Below, one piece after another: positions 1-7,774 of a stretch of 11,545 bases of DNA. The stretch lies in the NCBI GenBank assembly GCA_028697515.1, contig JAQVEY010000035.1, positions 1 to 11,545 of the forward strand, written 5' to 3'. The DNA is from Bacteroidales bacterium. GTDB taxonomy: Bacteria > Bacteroidota > Bacteroidia > Bacteroidales > ML635J-15. The position numbers were made by a program, and so were the translations under genes. Position 1 is the stretch's first letter; every line of letters starts with the position of its first letter. The notes under the pieces are model-generated. The model did no database searches. It saw only the letters and a list, made by a program, of their open reading frames with translations, and was not told where the DNA came from.

Positions 1-1966
1 ATGCTATAAATTCTTCAGGATTTGAGTTATAAGTCATTGGTTCAATTAAGACTTTTCCATCAGGACTCATTAAGACATAAAACGGTTGAGTATTTGTGTT
101 AAAATTAACAATCTGAATATCAGCATTTGCCTCACCCAGCTTTTTCTTTAATTTGCCATCATTCGAAGAAGTAAACCATTTCTCCTCAGGTAACATAACC
201 GATTTTTCATCAACATACAAAGCAGTCATTATCACTTTATTATTGAAATAATCATTTATAATCGGATCTGACCAAATTTCAGCCTGCATTTTTTTACAAT
301 TAGAGCACGAATGTCCAGTGAAATATAACAATACAGGTTTATTTTGAGATTTTGCACATTCAATTGCCTGCTCGTGATTAAAGTAACCGTTTACATTATA
401 AGCCATGTGCATAGATTCAGAATAATCAGGGGTTTCGCATAAATAGCTATCAGTACCACTTATTTCTGACTTGCTAAGTAAATCAAACTTCTGAGCTGTT
501 TTAGGAGGTAACATTCCTGCAATTGGAGAAAGATTTGCACCAAAAAGTCCTGGGAACAAATAAAGTGCAATTACAAACGAAACCATCGCAAATAACAATC
601 TAAAAAAGCCTATGTGCTGTACATCTGAATCATGCGAGAATTTTATTTTACCCAATAAATAAATACCCATTAGAATAAATATAACAATCCAAATAACCAG
701 ATACATATCTCTGCTTAATATACCTAAATGGTAGTTCTGATCAATATTTGAGAAATATTTTAGAGAGAATGCCAAGATAATAAATCCCATAACAACTTTT
801 ACAGCATTTAGCCAGCCCCCTGACTTAGGCAACTTTTTCATCATACCCGGAGCAATTGCCAACAAAGTAAACGGAAGGGCAAATCCCAAGCCGAAACCGA
901 ACATTCCCACAGCTGGTTCGAGGACGTTGCCACTTGCCGCTTTTACCAACAAAGCGCCAATTATTGGGCCGGTGCAACTAAAACTTACAATAACTGTTGT
1001 TAATGCCATAAAAAATGCAGCAATCATACCTCCTTTATCCACTTGGGCATCTGCTTTATTAGCAAGGCCTGAAGGAAGGACAAACTCGAATAATCCAAAC
1101 AAAGAAGCAGCAAAAACGAGAAATAATAAGAAGAAAATTAGATTTGGTATCCAATGAGTACTCAAAACTGTTGTAAAATCAGCACCTGCACTTGTTAAAG
1201 AAACAACCACACCAACGATAGTGTAAAGCAAAGTTATCGAAATTCCAAAAATCATTGCTTTAAAAATATTCTTTGATTTTTTTTCTGATTTATTCATAAA
1301 GAAACTCACTGTCATTGGTATCATTGGGAATACACAGGGGGTTAATATGCCAAGTATTCCAAATAAAAGGGATAAAAAGAAGAACGACCATAAAGAATTT
1401 TCATCTTTTTCGGTATTGCTAAAACTATTCTCAGTAACAATTATAGGAGTCTTTGCTCCAGAATCATTATTTGAAGCATTATCGATTTCTGCTCCTCCAT
1501 TAATTTCAAAAATCAAATCCGCATTTAATGGAACACATGCTCCATCTTCAAAACAAGCCTGTCCGCTAAGTGTTCCTGTTATATTAAAACCTTTATCATT
1601 AAGAACTTCTATTTTCTGTGTGAATTTTGCTGATTTATTAAAATATTTCACATTAACCAAAAAAACATCATCATATTCCTCATGAGGTTGAGGGGACTCA
1701 ACGACACTATCAATAAGTTTAAAGTCATTTGTTTCTTCAAATGAAAAATACAATGGCATTGGACCACCAAAATCAAAATATTGTGAATATAAATGCCATT
1801 TATCCTCAATTTCAGCCTCTATTATTAAATTATAAAAAGAATCATCAACTTTTTCGGTAGAAAACTTAAACTTGACAGGTTCTTCAACTTGGGCTAACAA
1901 TTTAGTATTGCTAAACAAAGAAATCAACAAAACAGTTGATATCAGAAACATTTTAATTGTTTTCAT
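1..1966 (-). CDS. dsbD: DsbD-type thiol:disulfide interchange protein, three domains (3' end outside window)
   Basis: The frame is open from ATG at 1966 to the window edge, giving 655 codons. An Ala-Gln-ended signal peptide (about residues 1-26) leads into a periplasmic DsbD alpha-like domain with the Cys pair C138/C144 spaced C-x5-C as in DsbD, and a KWHLYSQ stretch. Hydrophobic segments from about 195 to 470 form the CcdA/DsbD membrane domain, with its two core cysteines in LTPCVFPMIPM (C211) and SCTGP (C331). A C-terminal thioredoxin-like domain carries C554-S-N-C557. Known family role: electrons pass from cytoplasmic thioredoxin through the membrane domain to periplasmic reductases. All three Cys pairs are present, so the protein should work. 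It starts 19 nt after the stop of the RNase G gene and is probably cotranscribed with it. The exact periplasmic client is unknown. Family assignment is secure; the symbol is by homology. Confidence 0.93.
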   Translation of the reverse strand, partial: MKTIKMFLISTVLLISLFSNTKLLAQVEEPVKFKFSTEKVDDSFYNLIIEAEIEDKWHLYSQYFDFGGPMPLYFSFEETNDFKLIDSVVESPQPHEEYDDVFLVNVKYFNKSAKFTQKIEVLNDKGFNITGTLSGQACFEDGACVPLNADLIFEINGGAEIDNASNNDSGAKTPIIVTENSFSNTEKDENSLWSFFFLSLLFGILGILTPCVFPMIPMTVSFFMNKSEKKSKNIFKAMIFGISITLLYTIVGVVVSLTSAGADFTTVLSTHWIPNLIFFLLFLVFAASLFGLFEFVLPSGLANKADAQVDKGGMIAAFFMALTTVIVSFSCTGPIIGALLVKAASGNVLEPAVGMFGFGLGFALPFTLLAIAPGMMKKLPKSGGWLNAVKVVMGFIILAFSLKYFSNIDQNYHLGILSRDMYLVIWIVIFILMGIYLLGKIKFSHDSDVQHIGFFRLLFAMVSFVIALYLFPGLFGANLSPIAGMLPPKTAQKFDLLSKSEISGTDSYLCETPDYSESMHMAYNVNGYFNHEQAIECAKSQNKPVLLYFTGHSCSNCKKMQAEIWSDPIINDYFNNKVIMTALYVDEKSVMLPEEKWFTSSNDGKLKKKLGEANADIQIVNFNTNTQPFYVLMSPDGKVLIEPMTYNSNPEEFIA

Positions 1967-1985
1967 ATATTAAAATTTTGAATTA

Positions 1986-3560
1986 TCAGTATATTAATTC
2001 CTCATCATTGCTATCAAAGAAATGATACTCCATATAAGTATATGACATCATTGGTACCACCTTAATTTTACAATTATGAGTTTTCTGCCATGATTTCCTT
2101 ACAGACTTAAAAACTCCATCGTTTAGATATGCTGATACAAATGGATGAGTTTTAATTATTACTCTACTTAGTTGTTTCTTTTTAATAGTAAATTTGAGAG
2201 CATTTTCGATCTCGTCAGTTAAATTAATACTAGCAGCAATTTTACCAGATCCTTTACAACATGGACAAGATTCGGAAGTTTTTATTTCCATTTCAGGTCT
2301 AACACGTTGTCTAGTAATTTCCATTAAACAAAACTTACTAAGCGAGGTAATATGGTACTTTGCCCTATCACCCTCCATGCACTCTTTTACTTTTTCGAAC
2401 AGTTTTTTCTTATTGCTTTCGTCGTGAATATCAATAAAATCAACAATAATTATCCCTCCCATATCTCTCAACCTCAACTGACGAGCAATTTCTTCTGCAG
2501 CAATCATATTAACTTCAAAGGCGTTTTCTTCCTGGTCTTGCTCAGAATTACTTCGATTGCCACTATTTACATCAATCACGTGTGCTGCTTCGGTGTGTTC
2601 TACTATTAGATAAGCGCCATTTCGCATCGGAACAGTTTTACCAAAAGCAGTTTTTATCTGTTTTTCTATTCCAAAATGATCAAAAATAGGATCCTTATCA
2701 GAATAAAGCTTTACAATTTTTTTCTTTTCCGGTGCTATTTCAGTAATAAAATTTCTAATTTCTTCGAATGCTGTAGAGTCGTTAACAACAATCTGATTAA
2801 AAGAAGAATTTAAAATATCTCTTAAAATTGCAGTAGTACGATTCACTTCGCCAATAACTAATATTGGAGGTTTTAAAGAAGGTAAGATTGTAAACAGATT
2901 TTCCCATTTTTCAAGCAAAGAATTCAACTCTCTGTCTAATTCCGCAACCATTTTCTTTTCGGCAACGGTTCTAACAATTACTCCAAAATTCTCTGGGGTT
3001 ATACTCTCAATCAGTTTTTTTAATCTAGTTCTTTCTTCGAGTGATTTTATTTTTTGACTAACTGACACCTTTGATGTAAAAGGCATGAGTACTAAATTTC
3101 GACCTGCCAGTGATATTTCGCAGGTTAATCTAGGTCCTTTAGAAGAAATGGGTTCTTTGGCAATTTGAACTAAAACAAATTGGCCAACAGTAAGAATATC
3201 AGTAATCTTACCATTTTTATCAATTTCGTGTTCAGGAATTACTTTAGCAGTACTTACAATTTTCTGTTTTTTAGAAATTGCAATGTGAAGAAATTTATTT
3301 AAAGTCTGAAATCCTGCACCTAAATCGAGATAATGTAAAAAAGCATCCTTTTTATACCCTATATCAATAAATGCAGCATTAAGACCAGGCATAAGTCTTT
3401 TAACTTTACCTAGATAAATATCACCAACAGAAAACTCTATGTTTGCCCTTTCACGGCTTAGCTCTATTAATTTTTTATTATGTAATAGTGCTATACTTAT
3501 CTCTGAATTTCGGACATCCAGATAGAGTTCATTCTGAAGTTCATCTTTCTGCGATTCCAC
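1986..3560 (-). CDS. rng: Ribonuclease G/E family endoribonuclease
   Basis: The 524-residue protein has the RNase G/E layout. An N-terminal S1-type RNA-binding domain (about 40-150) contains VGDIYLGKV and GLNAAFIDIG. The RNase H-like catalytic domain carries the two metal-binding aspartates in VIDVNSG (D330) and IIVDFID (D374). The zinc-link CPxC follows as C432-P-C-C435, then KGSG. The length fits RNase G (about 490-520), and there is no long degradosome scaffold tail as in E. coli RNase E. Known role: cuts single-stranded AU-rich RNA with a preference for 5'-monophosphate ends, in rRNA maturation and mRNA decay. It lies third in a leftward run after HU and the 30-residue basic protein, an arrangement common in Bacteroidota. 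A 12-bp hairpin lies 28 nt upstream of the start. No Shine-Dalgarno sequence is seen, as expected in this phylum. Stop is TGA. Confidence 0.95.
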   Translation of the reverse strand: MESQKDELQNELYLDVRNSEISIALLHNKKLIELSRERANIEFSVGDIYLGKVKRLMPGLNAAFIDIGYKKDAFLHYLDLGAGFQTLNKFLHIAISKKQKIVSTAKVIPEHEIDKNGKITDILTVGQFVLVQIAKEPISSKGPRLTCEISLAGRNLVLMPFTSKVSVSQKIKSLEERTRLKKLIESITPENFGVIVRTVAEKKMVAELDRELNSLLEKWENLFTILPSLKPPILVIGEVNRTTAILRDILNSSFNQIVVNDSTAFEEIRNFITEIAPEKKKIVKLYSDKDPIFDHFGIEKQIKTAFGKTVPMRNGAYLIVEHTEAAHVIDVNSGNRSNSEQDQEENAFEVNMIAAEEIARQLRLRDMGGIIIVDFIDIHDESNKKKLFEKVKECMEGDRAKYHITSLSKFCLMEITRQRVRPEMEIKTSESCPCCKGSGKIAASINLTDEIENALKFTIKKKQLSRVIIKTHPFVSAYLNDGVFKSVRKSWQKTHNCKIKVVPMMSYTYMEYHFFDSNDEELIY

Positions 3561-3587
3561 AGTATTATCTGATTTTATTAATTAAAT

Positions 3588-3616
3588 CAAACCTTCGGAA
3601 ATAATCCAAAGGTTTG
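3588..3616 (-). promoter_or_regulatory. Leader hairpin ahead of the RNase G gene (attenuator or processing site)
   Basis: In the minus-strand transcript, an 8-bp stem CAAACCTT/AAGGTTTG is extended by one U-G wobble and three more pairs to 12 bp, with a loop of five bases. It sits between the small basic-protein gene and the RNase G start. The bases after it are A/T-rich (ATTTAATTAA) but not a clean T-run, so full termination is doubtful. It may lower read-through or mark an RNase cut site. The role is inferred. Confidence 0.5.
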
Positions 3617-3641
3617 AATAACAAAGTTTAAGAAAAAATGT

Positions 3642-3734
3642 TTATTTTTTCTTCTTATGTCTGTTTTTACGAAGGCGTTTTTTCCTTTTGTGAACCGACA
3701 TCTTATGTCTTTTTCTTTTCTTACCGCTTAGCAT
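3642..3734 (-). CDS. 30-residue basic AURKAIP1/COX24 (mS38-like) domain protein
   Basis: A 30-codon gene, ATG to TAA, starts MLSGKKRKRHKMSVHKRKKR and ends with LRKNRHKKKK. More than half of its residues are Lys, Arg or His, with no acidic residue at all. The pattern KKRKRHKM...HKRKKRLRKNRHKKK is that of the short bacterial AURKAIP1/COX24 domain proteins, which are widespread in Bacteroidota and related to the mitochondrial small-subunit ribosomal protein mS38. A structural role on the ribosome is the likely function, by relation and charge rather than direct evidence. It follows the HU stop by 11 nt, so it is in the same operon. Genes this short are often missed by automatic gene finders. The overlap-free placement between two conserved neighbours supports that it is real. 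Confidence 0.88.
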   Translation of the reverse strand: MLSGKKRKRHKMSVHKRKKRLRKNRHKKKK

Positions 3735-3745
3735 AACTGTAAATT

Positions 3746-4027
3746 TTAATTATTATCTTTAACTTGTAATGTAAATGTTTTTGATGGTTTAAACGAAGGT
3801 ACTTTATGAGCGGGGATTGTAATTGTTATATTTTTTGATATATTTCTTGCAGTCTTAGTTGCTCTTGTCTTAATTATAAAACTTCCAAATCCTCTTAAAT
3901 ACACATTATCTCCTTCAACTAATGAATTCTTAATTATATCCATAAAATTTTCAACCGTCTTCTGTACAATAAGTTTCTCTATTCCGGTATTTTTTGAAAT
4001 TTCATTTACTATGTCTGCTTTTGTCAT
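3746..4027 (-). CDS. HU/IHF family DNA-binding protein
   Basis: This 93-residue protein aligns without gaps to E. coli HU over the first 70 positions. It has the helical dimer core (1-40), the GFGSF turn (46-50), the DNA-embracing arm (about 52-75) and the closing PSFKPSK (77-83). HU dimers bend and compact DNA in the nucleoid. The arm tip differs from the classic GRNPxTG: it reads ARNISKN, with Ile at the position of the intercalating Pro63 of E. coli HU. This form is, as far as I recall, usual in Bacteroidota HU proteins and should not be read as a loss. It is the first gene of the leftward run, preceded by a good promoter 38-70 nt upstream. Which HU paralogue this is cannot be told from the window. 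Confidence 0.94.
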   Translation of the reverse strand: MTKADIVNEISKNTGIEKLIVQKTVENFMDIIKNSLVEGDNVYLRGFGSFIIKTRATKTARNISKNITITIPAHKVPSFKPSKTFTLQVKDNN

Positions 4028-4068
4028 TTTATAAATATTTTAATAATTAAATTCCTTTTAAGAGGTTG

Positions 4069-4096
4069 CAAATATAATAATTTTTTAGAAACCCAA
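4069..4096 (-). promoter_or_regulatory. Bacteroidota-type promoter for the HU gene run
   Basis: On the minus strand there is TTG (4096-4094), a 17-nt spacer, then TATATTTG (4076-4069), an exact match to the TAnnTTTG -7 element of the primary sigma factor in this phylum. Transcription would start near 4065, giving a leader of about 38 nt before the HU ATG at 4027. It likely serves HU, the mS38-like gene, RNase G and DsbD. Confidence 0.65.
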
Positions 4097-4100
4097 TCAG

Positions 4101-4130
4101 AAAAATTAATAAAGTTTGAAATTTTATTAA
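4101..4130 (-). terminator. Weak intrinsic terminator after the sugar transferase gene
   Basis: In the minus-strand transcript an 8-bp A/T-only stem (TTAATAAA/TTTATTAA, 9-base loop) is followed directly by five T. It lies 40 nt beyond the end of the sugar transferase gene and just before the HU promoter, where a stop is expected. The all-A/T stem is weak, so leaky termination is possible. Confidence 0.4.
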
Positions 4131-4169
4131 AGAATTGAAATACAGAATATTAAATAGCAGTATTATTAT

Positions 4170-5585
4170 TTATATACCTTTACCTTGAAATACAATTTTA
4201 ATTGTATAAATCATAATTTTAAAGTCAATGTATAAGGATCTGTTTTCTATATATATAATATCGTATTTCAATCTTTCTATCATTTGCTCAACATTTTCAG
4301 CATATCCGTATTTTACCTGACCCCATGAAGTTATACCTGGTCTGACTGATAATAGGTGAAAATAATGAGGAGCTTTTTCAGTTATCTGGTCAATAAAAAA
4401 TTGTCTTTCAGGTCTAGGTCCTACTAAACTCATATCACCCTTAATAACATTAAAAAATTGTGGTATTTCGTCTAACCTAGTTTTTCTCAGAAATCTTCCA
4501 AATAATGTTACTCTGTTATCAGTTTTACTGCTCAATGCAGGTCCATTTTTTTCTGCATCAAAATACATTGATCTGAACTTAAAAATTTTAAAACTCTTAC
4601 CATTTTTTCCTACTCTATAATGGCTATAAATTACTGGACCCGGTGAACTTAATTTGACTCCTAGAGCAATCCCAATATATACAGGAATAAGAATAATAAT
4701 CGCCCAAAGACTAAGAAACACATCTAGAAGTCTTTTTGTGTGTTGTTGCCAAACTGGCATTATATGATGATTTATCTCGATTAGTGGCATTCCAAAAATT
4801 GACGACATTCTTACTTTACCTATTAATATATCATACATATCTGGAATGACTTTTATTGGAACTTTTATTCCTTGTAGCTTATTTATTATATTTTTAATTT
4901 TACAATGCTCTCTGGATTCAATTGCTATAACTATCTCCTCTATTTTATAAGTACTTATAATTTCTTTAACATTAGATATATGTCCCAAATTTGGCAAATG
5001 CTTACCTAAGAGATAAGAACCTTGCCTATCAACATACACAAACCCAACAAACTTCAGACCCGAAGAAATTCTCTGAGATTCCACCTCTTTTAAAAGTTTT
5101 AAGGCCTTCTTATTTGATCCAATTATTAAGGTGTTAAATAATAGCTTTCTATTATGAACTCTTTTGTTTGTTCTTGTTGTAATTATTAGCCTTGGGGCAT
5201 ATGTAAGAAAGAATTGTAAAGCAAACAAAGTTAAGAACATCATATAATATTGTTTGTATGTTCCTACCCAATCATCTAAAATAAAGGCAAAGAAAATAAT
5301 AACAACACCGATCAAAGTAGTTAAAAGCGTTTGGCCTAGCTCCTGCAATCTCGACTTACGATATGGAATTCTATAGTAGCCGCTTAGTAAATGAAGAAAT
5401 ATCCAAAATAAAGGTAATACTATCAAAGCAATGTAAAACTTATTATCAAAACTTAGTGGAATCTCATAACCTAATTTAATAGGTTCTACATAAAGTTTTC
5501 TAAAAGAATAAAACAAAGTCCATGATATTGCTGCAGCAATAAAATCAAAAAAGACATATTTTATATTTTGCTTAGACTTTTGCAT
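4170..5585 (-). CDS. Undecaprenyl-phosphate sugar-1-phosphate transferase (WbaP/WcaJ type)
   Basis: This 471-residue inner-membrane enzyme has about four N-terminal membrane helices (near 10-28, 50-68, 82-101, 108-127) and a Rossmann-like CoA_binding_3 region from about 142 (TLIIGSNKK). The C-terminal bacterial sugar transferase domain (about 274-471) starts with a membrane helix, KRLLDVFLSL. Its motifs are intact: FKFRSM (325-330), the catalytic Asp-Glu pair D362/E363 in TRLDEIPQ, and VGPRPE (378-383). Known reaction: transfer of a sugar 1-phosphate from a nucleotide sugar to undecaprenyl phosphate, the first step in exopolysaccharide, capsule or O-antigen building. The sugar cannot be read from sequence. 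Its ATG shares one base with the stop of the upstream lipoprotein gene (TAATG), which implies translational coupling. No other glycosyltransferase, flippase or polymerase lies in the window. Confidence 0.93.
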   Translation of the reverse strand: MQKSKQNIKYVFFDFIAAAISWTLFYSFRKLYVEPIKLGYEIPLSFDNKFYIALIVLPLFWIFLHLLSGYYRIPYRKSRLQELGQTLLTTLIGVVIIFFAFILDDWVGTYKQYYMMFLTLFALQFFLTYAPRLIITTRTNKRVHNRKLLFNTLIIGSNKKALKLLKEVESQRISSGLKFVGFVYVDRQGSYLLGKHLPNLGHISNVKEIISTYKIEEIVIAIESREHCKIKNIINKLQGIKVPIKVIPDMYDILIGKVRMSSIFGMPLIEINHHIMPVWQQHTKRLLDVFLSLWAIIILIPVYIGIALGVKLSSPGPVIYSHYRVGKNGKSFKIFKFRSMYFDAEKNGPALSSKTDNRVTLFGRFLRKTRLDEIPQFFNVIKGDMSLVGPRPERQFFIDQITEKAPHYFHLLSVRPGITSWGQVKYGYAENVEQMIERLKYDIIYIENRSLYIDFKIMIYTIKIVFQGKGI

Positions 5586-6457
5586 TACATAGTAGAAACA
5601 TACAACAATTTAATATTATCAAAATATATCTCAGTTTTTTCATCATCCGCATCGTCTGACCTAATACAAGTAAAATAAAGTCTGAATTGAGTTCCTTGAG
5701 AATTAATTACATGATAATTCAAATCAATATATACTCTTTTCCATTCGTCGGTAGGTTTAAAACCATAAACGCTTTTCCTTATCTCTGAAATTGATGTACC
5801 ATTGCCTTCTAGTGAAAATATCCCAAAATCAACAGTATCATTGCACTTGAAGCTAATCTCTAGAAATGCAGAACCATTTTTCTCTATTTCATAAAAGCTT
5901 GTACTTCTACACTCAAAGTTTGGGTGCTCATCATCTAATGCGACATACATTGATTTACCTTGCTGTGCATGACTACCTGAAATTAATGCAATGGTAGTAT
6001 CGCTTTCTGGGCTTACTTCGAAAGCAATGCCGATATCCTCAAAATCTTCAATAAGATCAAAAACTACAGGGCGGTACGAAAATTCGGGAACAATATTTAG
6101 AACTTCGCCCTCAACAAGGGTATCACTAATATAGTATCCATACATCATAGGATATATGACCCTATGTGAATCACTTCCTGAGTTTTTAATTCCTGGTTCT
6201 ATTTGTATTGAATGAAACCCCGATTCGAGCACTGGCACTTTAAATGGCACTTCAAATACACCAATAAGTTTATTGTTTACGTACAACCAACAATCCGAAA
6301 TATTATGAATTGAGGTACCTTCTCCGGGCGAGTTAATCATTACTCGAACTGTGTCCACTGCAATGTATGACGGTATTTGCTCAGGTGGATTTATTATTTC
6401 GCAAGAAATAAAAAACAACGGGATAAACAGGCAGAAAAATAGTAAAACTCTAACCAC
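5585..6457 (-). CDS. Lipoprotein of unknown function, possible beta-sandwich C-terminus
   Basis: A 290-residue protein with a lipoprotein signal peptide: a short basic start, the hydrophobic run LLFFCLFIPLFF, and lipobox FISC with C19 as the lipidated residue. Residues about 55-90 (WLYVNNKLIGVFEVPF...SGFHSIQI) look like a PEGA-type small beta domain. The remainder to the end (EIYFDNIKLLY) resembles the jelly-roll carbohydrate-binding fold, in which FDNIxL is a common last strand. No catalytic motif is visible. The start is GTG; an ATA and an ATT lie just upstream before a TGA, so no ATG is available in frame. Its stop overlaps the start of the sugar transferase (TAATG), which ties the two together. 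An envelope-glycan role is inferred from that alone. Confidence 0.8.
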   Translation of the reverse strand: MVRVLLFFCLFIPLFFISCEIINPPEQIPSYIAVDTVRVMINSPGEGTSIHNISDCWLYVNNKLIGVFEVPFKVPVLESGFHSIQIEPGIKNSGSDSHRVIYPMMYGYYISDTLVEGEVLNIVPEFSYRPVVFDLIEDFEDIGIAFEVSPESDTTIALISGSHAQQGKSMYVALDDEHPNFECRSTSFYEIEKNGSAFLEISFKCNDTVDFGIFSLEGNGTSISEIRKSVYGFKPTDEWKRVYIDLNYHVINSQGTQFRLYFTCIRSDDADDEKTEIYFDNIKLLYVSTM

Positions 6458-6532
6458 AATAAAACATATTCAAGATATACAACTTTATCAACGCAAATAT
6501 ATGTGTATTATTGCTTAGTTTGAAAAAAAAAA

Positions 6533-7492
6533 CTACATATTGGTTGATAATTTGATTTTTTGCTTAATTATTCCAGCAATGTCATAAGTTTTTAAAACAG
6601 ATTCTATATTGACTTCGGGAGATTTATTAAGCACTATTGATTTTGCAAAAGAAGAGAACTCGTCAAAATACAAATTATTAGGTTTTACCGGTATTGGGTC
6701 AACAATTAAATCGCCAATATTTTCCTGAAAGAGTTTAATTTCACTTCCAAGATTACGCTTTTTAACTTGCCATGCTCTGTTCCTACAAAGGTCGATACTA
6801 GTATAGTCTCTTTCGCAATAAAAACTTACTTCATGAGTGTTTTCGGTTGCAATTCTACCAGCTGTTAACTGAGCTACACTTCCGTTCATAAATTCTAACC
6901 GCACATTTATTATATCTGGACCTGCAAAATTGATGGAGGTAGCGTTTGCATGAACATTTTTTAAAGCAGATTTAATTACACTTAAAACTATATCAATGTC
7001 ATTTATTAACATGTCCATTAAAACCGAACAAGCTTCCGAATCAAAACTGAATTTTCTAAAATTATGTGATTGAATGAATTTAGGGTTTTTGATAAAAGGT
7101 CGTGCCGATAAAAATGTATTATTAAATCTATGGTGAAAACCTGCCTGCACTTTGACATTTGCTTCTTCGATTATTCCAGATAACTTATTTACATCACTTT
7201 TATAATATTCTGCACTTGGTTCAAAAAATACATGTTTCGAATTCTTAACTAAATTTTCTACATTCTCAAGGCCTGACAAAGGAGAAAGAGCAATAACCGC
7301 ATCTACTTCTTGTAACAACAAATCTGCTTGATTATAACTTTTAAGAATATTTCGATTGTTTGTAATAAACTCTCGGTTTATGTCGCTTTCAGGACAATAC
7401 ATACCTATTAGATTGATTTCTGGGACATCCATTATCTTCTCAAGGATTTCGTGTCCAACATCCAATTGTCCGTATATACCAGTCTTAATCAT
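6533..7492 (-). CDS. Divergent Gfo/Idh/MocA-family protein, probable pseudoenzyme
   Basis: The 319-residue protein keeps the two-domain Gfo/Idh/MocA layout: an N-terminal Rossmann half (1-115), the GFHHRFNNTF stretch (118-127) matching the family's VGHxxRFNPAF, and a C-terminal alpha/beta half with MDMLINDIDIVL (159-170) and GSVAQLTAGRI. Three usual active-site features are altered. The GxGxxG nucleotide loop reads G8-Q-L-D-V-G13, lacking the middle Gly. The catalytic EKP is E91-P92 with the Lys missing. The DxxxH of the catalytic loop is D160-M-L-I-N164. The family normally oxidises or reduces sugars or inositols with NAD(P). Here catalysis seems lost, while the fold and possibly ligand binding remain. 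The frame is intact, so this is not a decaying gene. It precedes the lipoprotein gene by 75 nt and is likely in the same run. Confidence 0.85.
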   Translation of the reverse strand: MIKTGIYGQLDVGHEILEKIMDVPEINLIGMYCPESDINREFITNNRNILKSYNQADLLLQEVDAVIALSPLSGLENVENLVKNSKHVFFEPSAEYYKSDVNKLSGIIEEANVKVQAGFHHRFNNTFLSARPFIKNPKFIQSHNFRKFSFDSEACSVLMDMLINDIDIVLSVIKSALKNVHANATSINFAGPDIINVRLEFMNGSVAQLTAGRIATENTHEVSFYCERDYTSIDLCRNRAWQVKKRNLGSEIKLFQENIGDLIVDPIPVKPNNLYFDEFSSFAKSIVLNKSPEVNIESVLKTYDIAGIIKQKIKLSTNM

Positions 7493-7652
7493 CCTAAGAT
7501 TTTTTGTAAAAATACTTGTAATTCAATTCAATGTATATTTACCCTCTTGCAACTTTTCAACTGTGAAATGTTAAAATGGCTCTAACAAGCTATAAATAAA
7601 CTCTTCTTTTTAAATGGCTGAGATATATTTTATTTGAAAAACTGAAAATATC

Positions 7653-7683
7653 TTGCATTATTTACAATCTTGTTATATCTTCG
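7653..7683 (+). promoter_or_regulatory. Promoter of the tRNA-Arg gene
   Basis: TTG (7653-7655), a 20-nt spacer and TATCTTCG (7676-7683), one base off TAnnTTTG, lie 16 nt before the mature tRNA 5' end. Position and spacing fit a Bacteroidota promoter. The predicted start is near 7687, leaving a short 5' leader for RNase P to remove. Confidence 0.5.
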
Positions 7684-7699
7684 CAGCCCGAAACGAAAT

Positions 7700-7773
7700 G
7701 GTCTAGTAGCTCAGCTGGATAGAGCAACGGCCTTCTAAGCCGTAGGTCACAGGTTCGAATCCTGTCTAGATCA
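7700..7773 (+). tRNA. tRNA-Arg (anticodon TCT)
   Basis: The 74 bases fold into a full cloverleaf. The acceptor stem GGTCTAG/CTAGATC has one G-T pair, the D stem is GCTC/GAGC, and the anticodon stem ACGGC/GCCGT holds loop CTTCTAA with anticodon TCT at 7734-7736. The T stem ACAGG/CCTGT has loop TTCGAAT, and the discriminator base is A. It reads AGA (and possibly AGG) arginine codons, which are common in this A-rich genome. No CCA is encoded, so the tail must be added by the nucleotidyltransferase. It stands alone, with its own promoter and terminator, and nothing suggests an integrated element at its 3' end. Confidence 0.97.
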
Positions 7774-7774
7774 C

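Noticed and set aside
927..1685. Plus-strand ORFs of 76 and 112 codons opposite the DsbD-type gene
   Set aside because: They lie wholly inside the coding frame of a well-supported DsbD-type protein on the other strand and show no family motif.
7356..7574. Plus-strand 72-codon ORF overlapping the start of the Gfo/Idh gene
   Set aside because: Most of it is antisense to the Gfo/Idh coding frame, and it has no recognisable motif.
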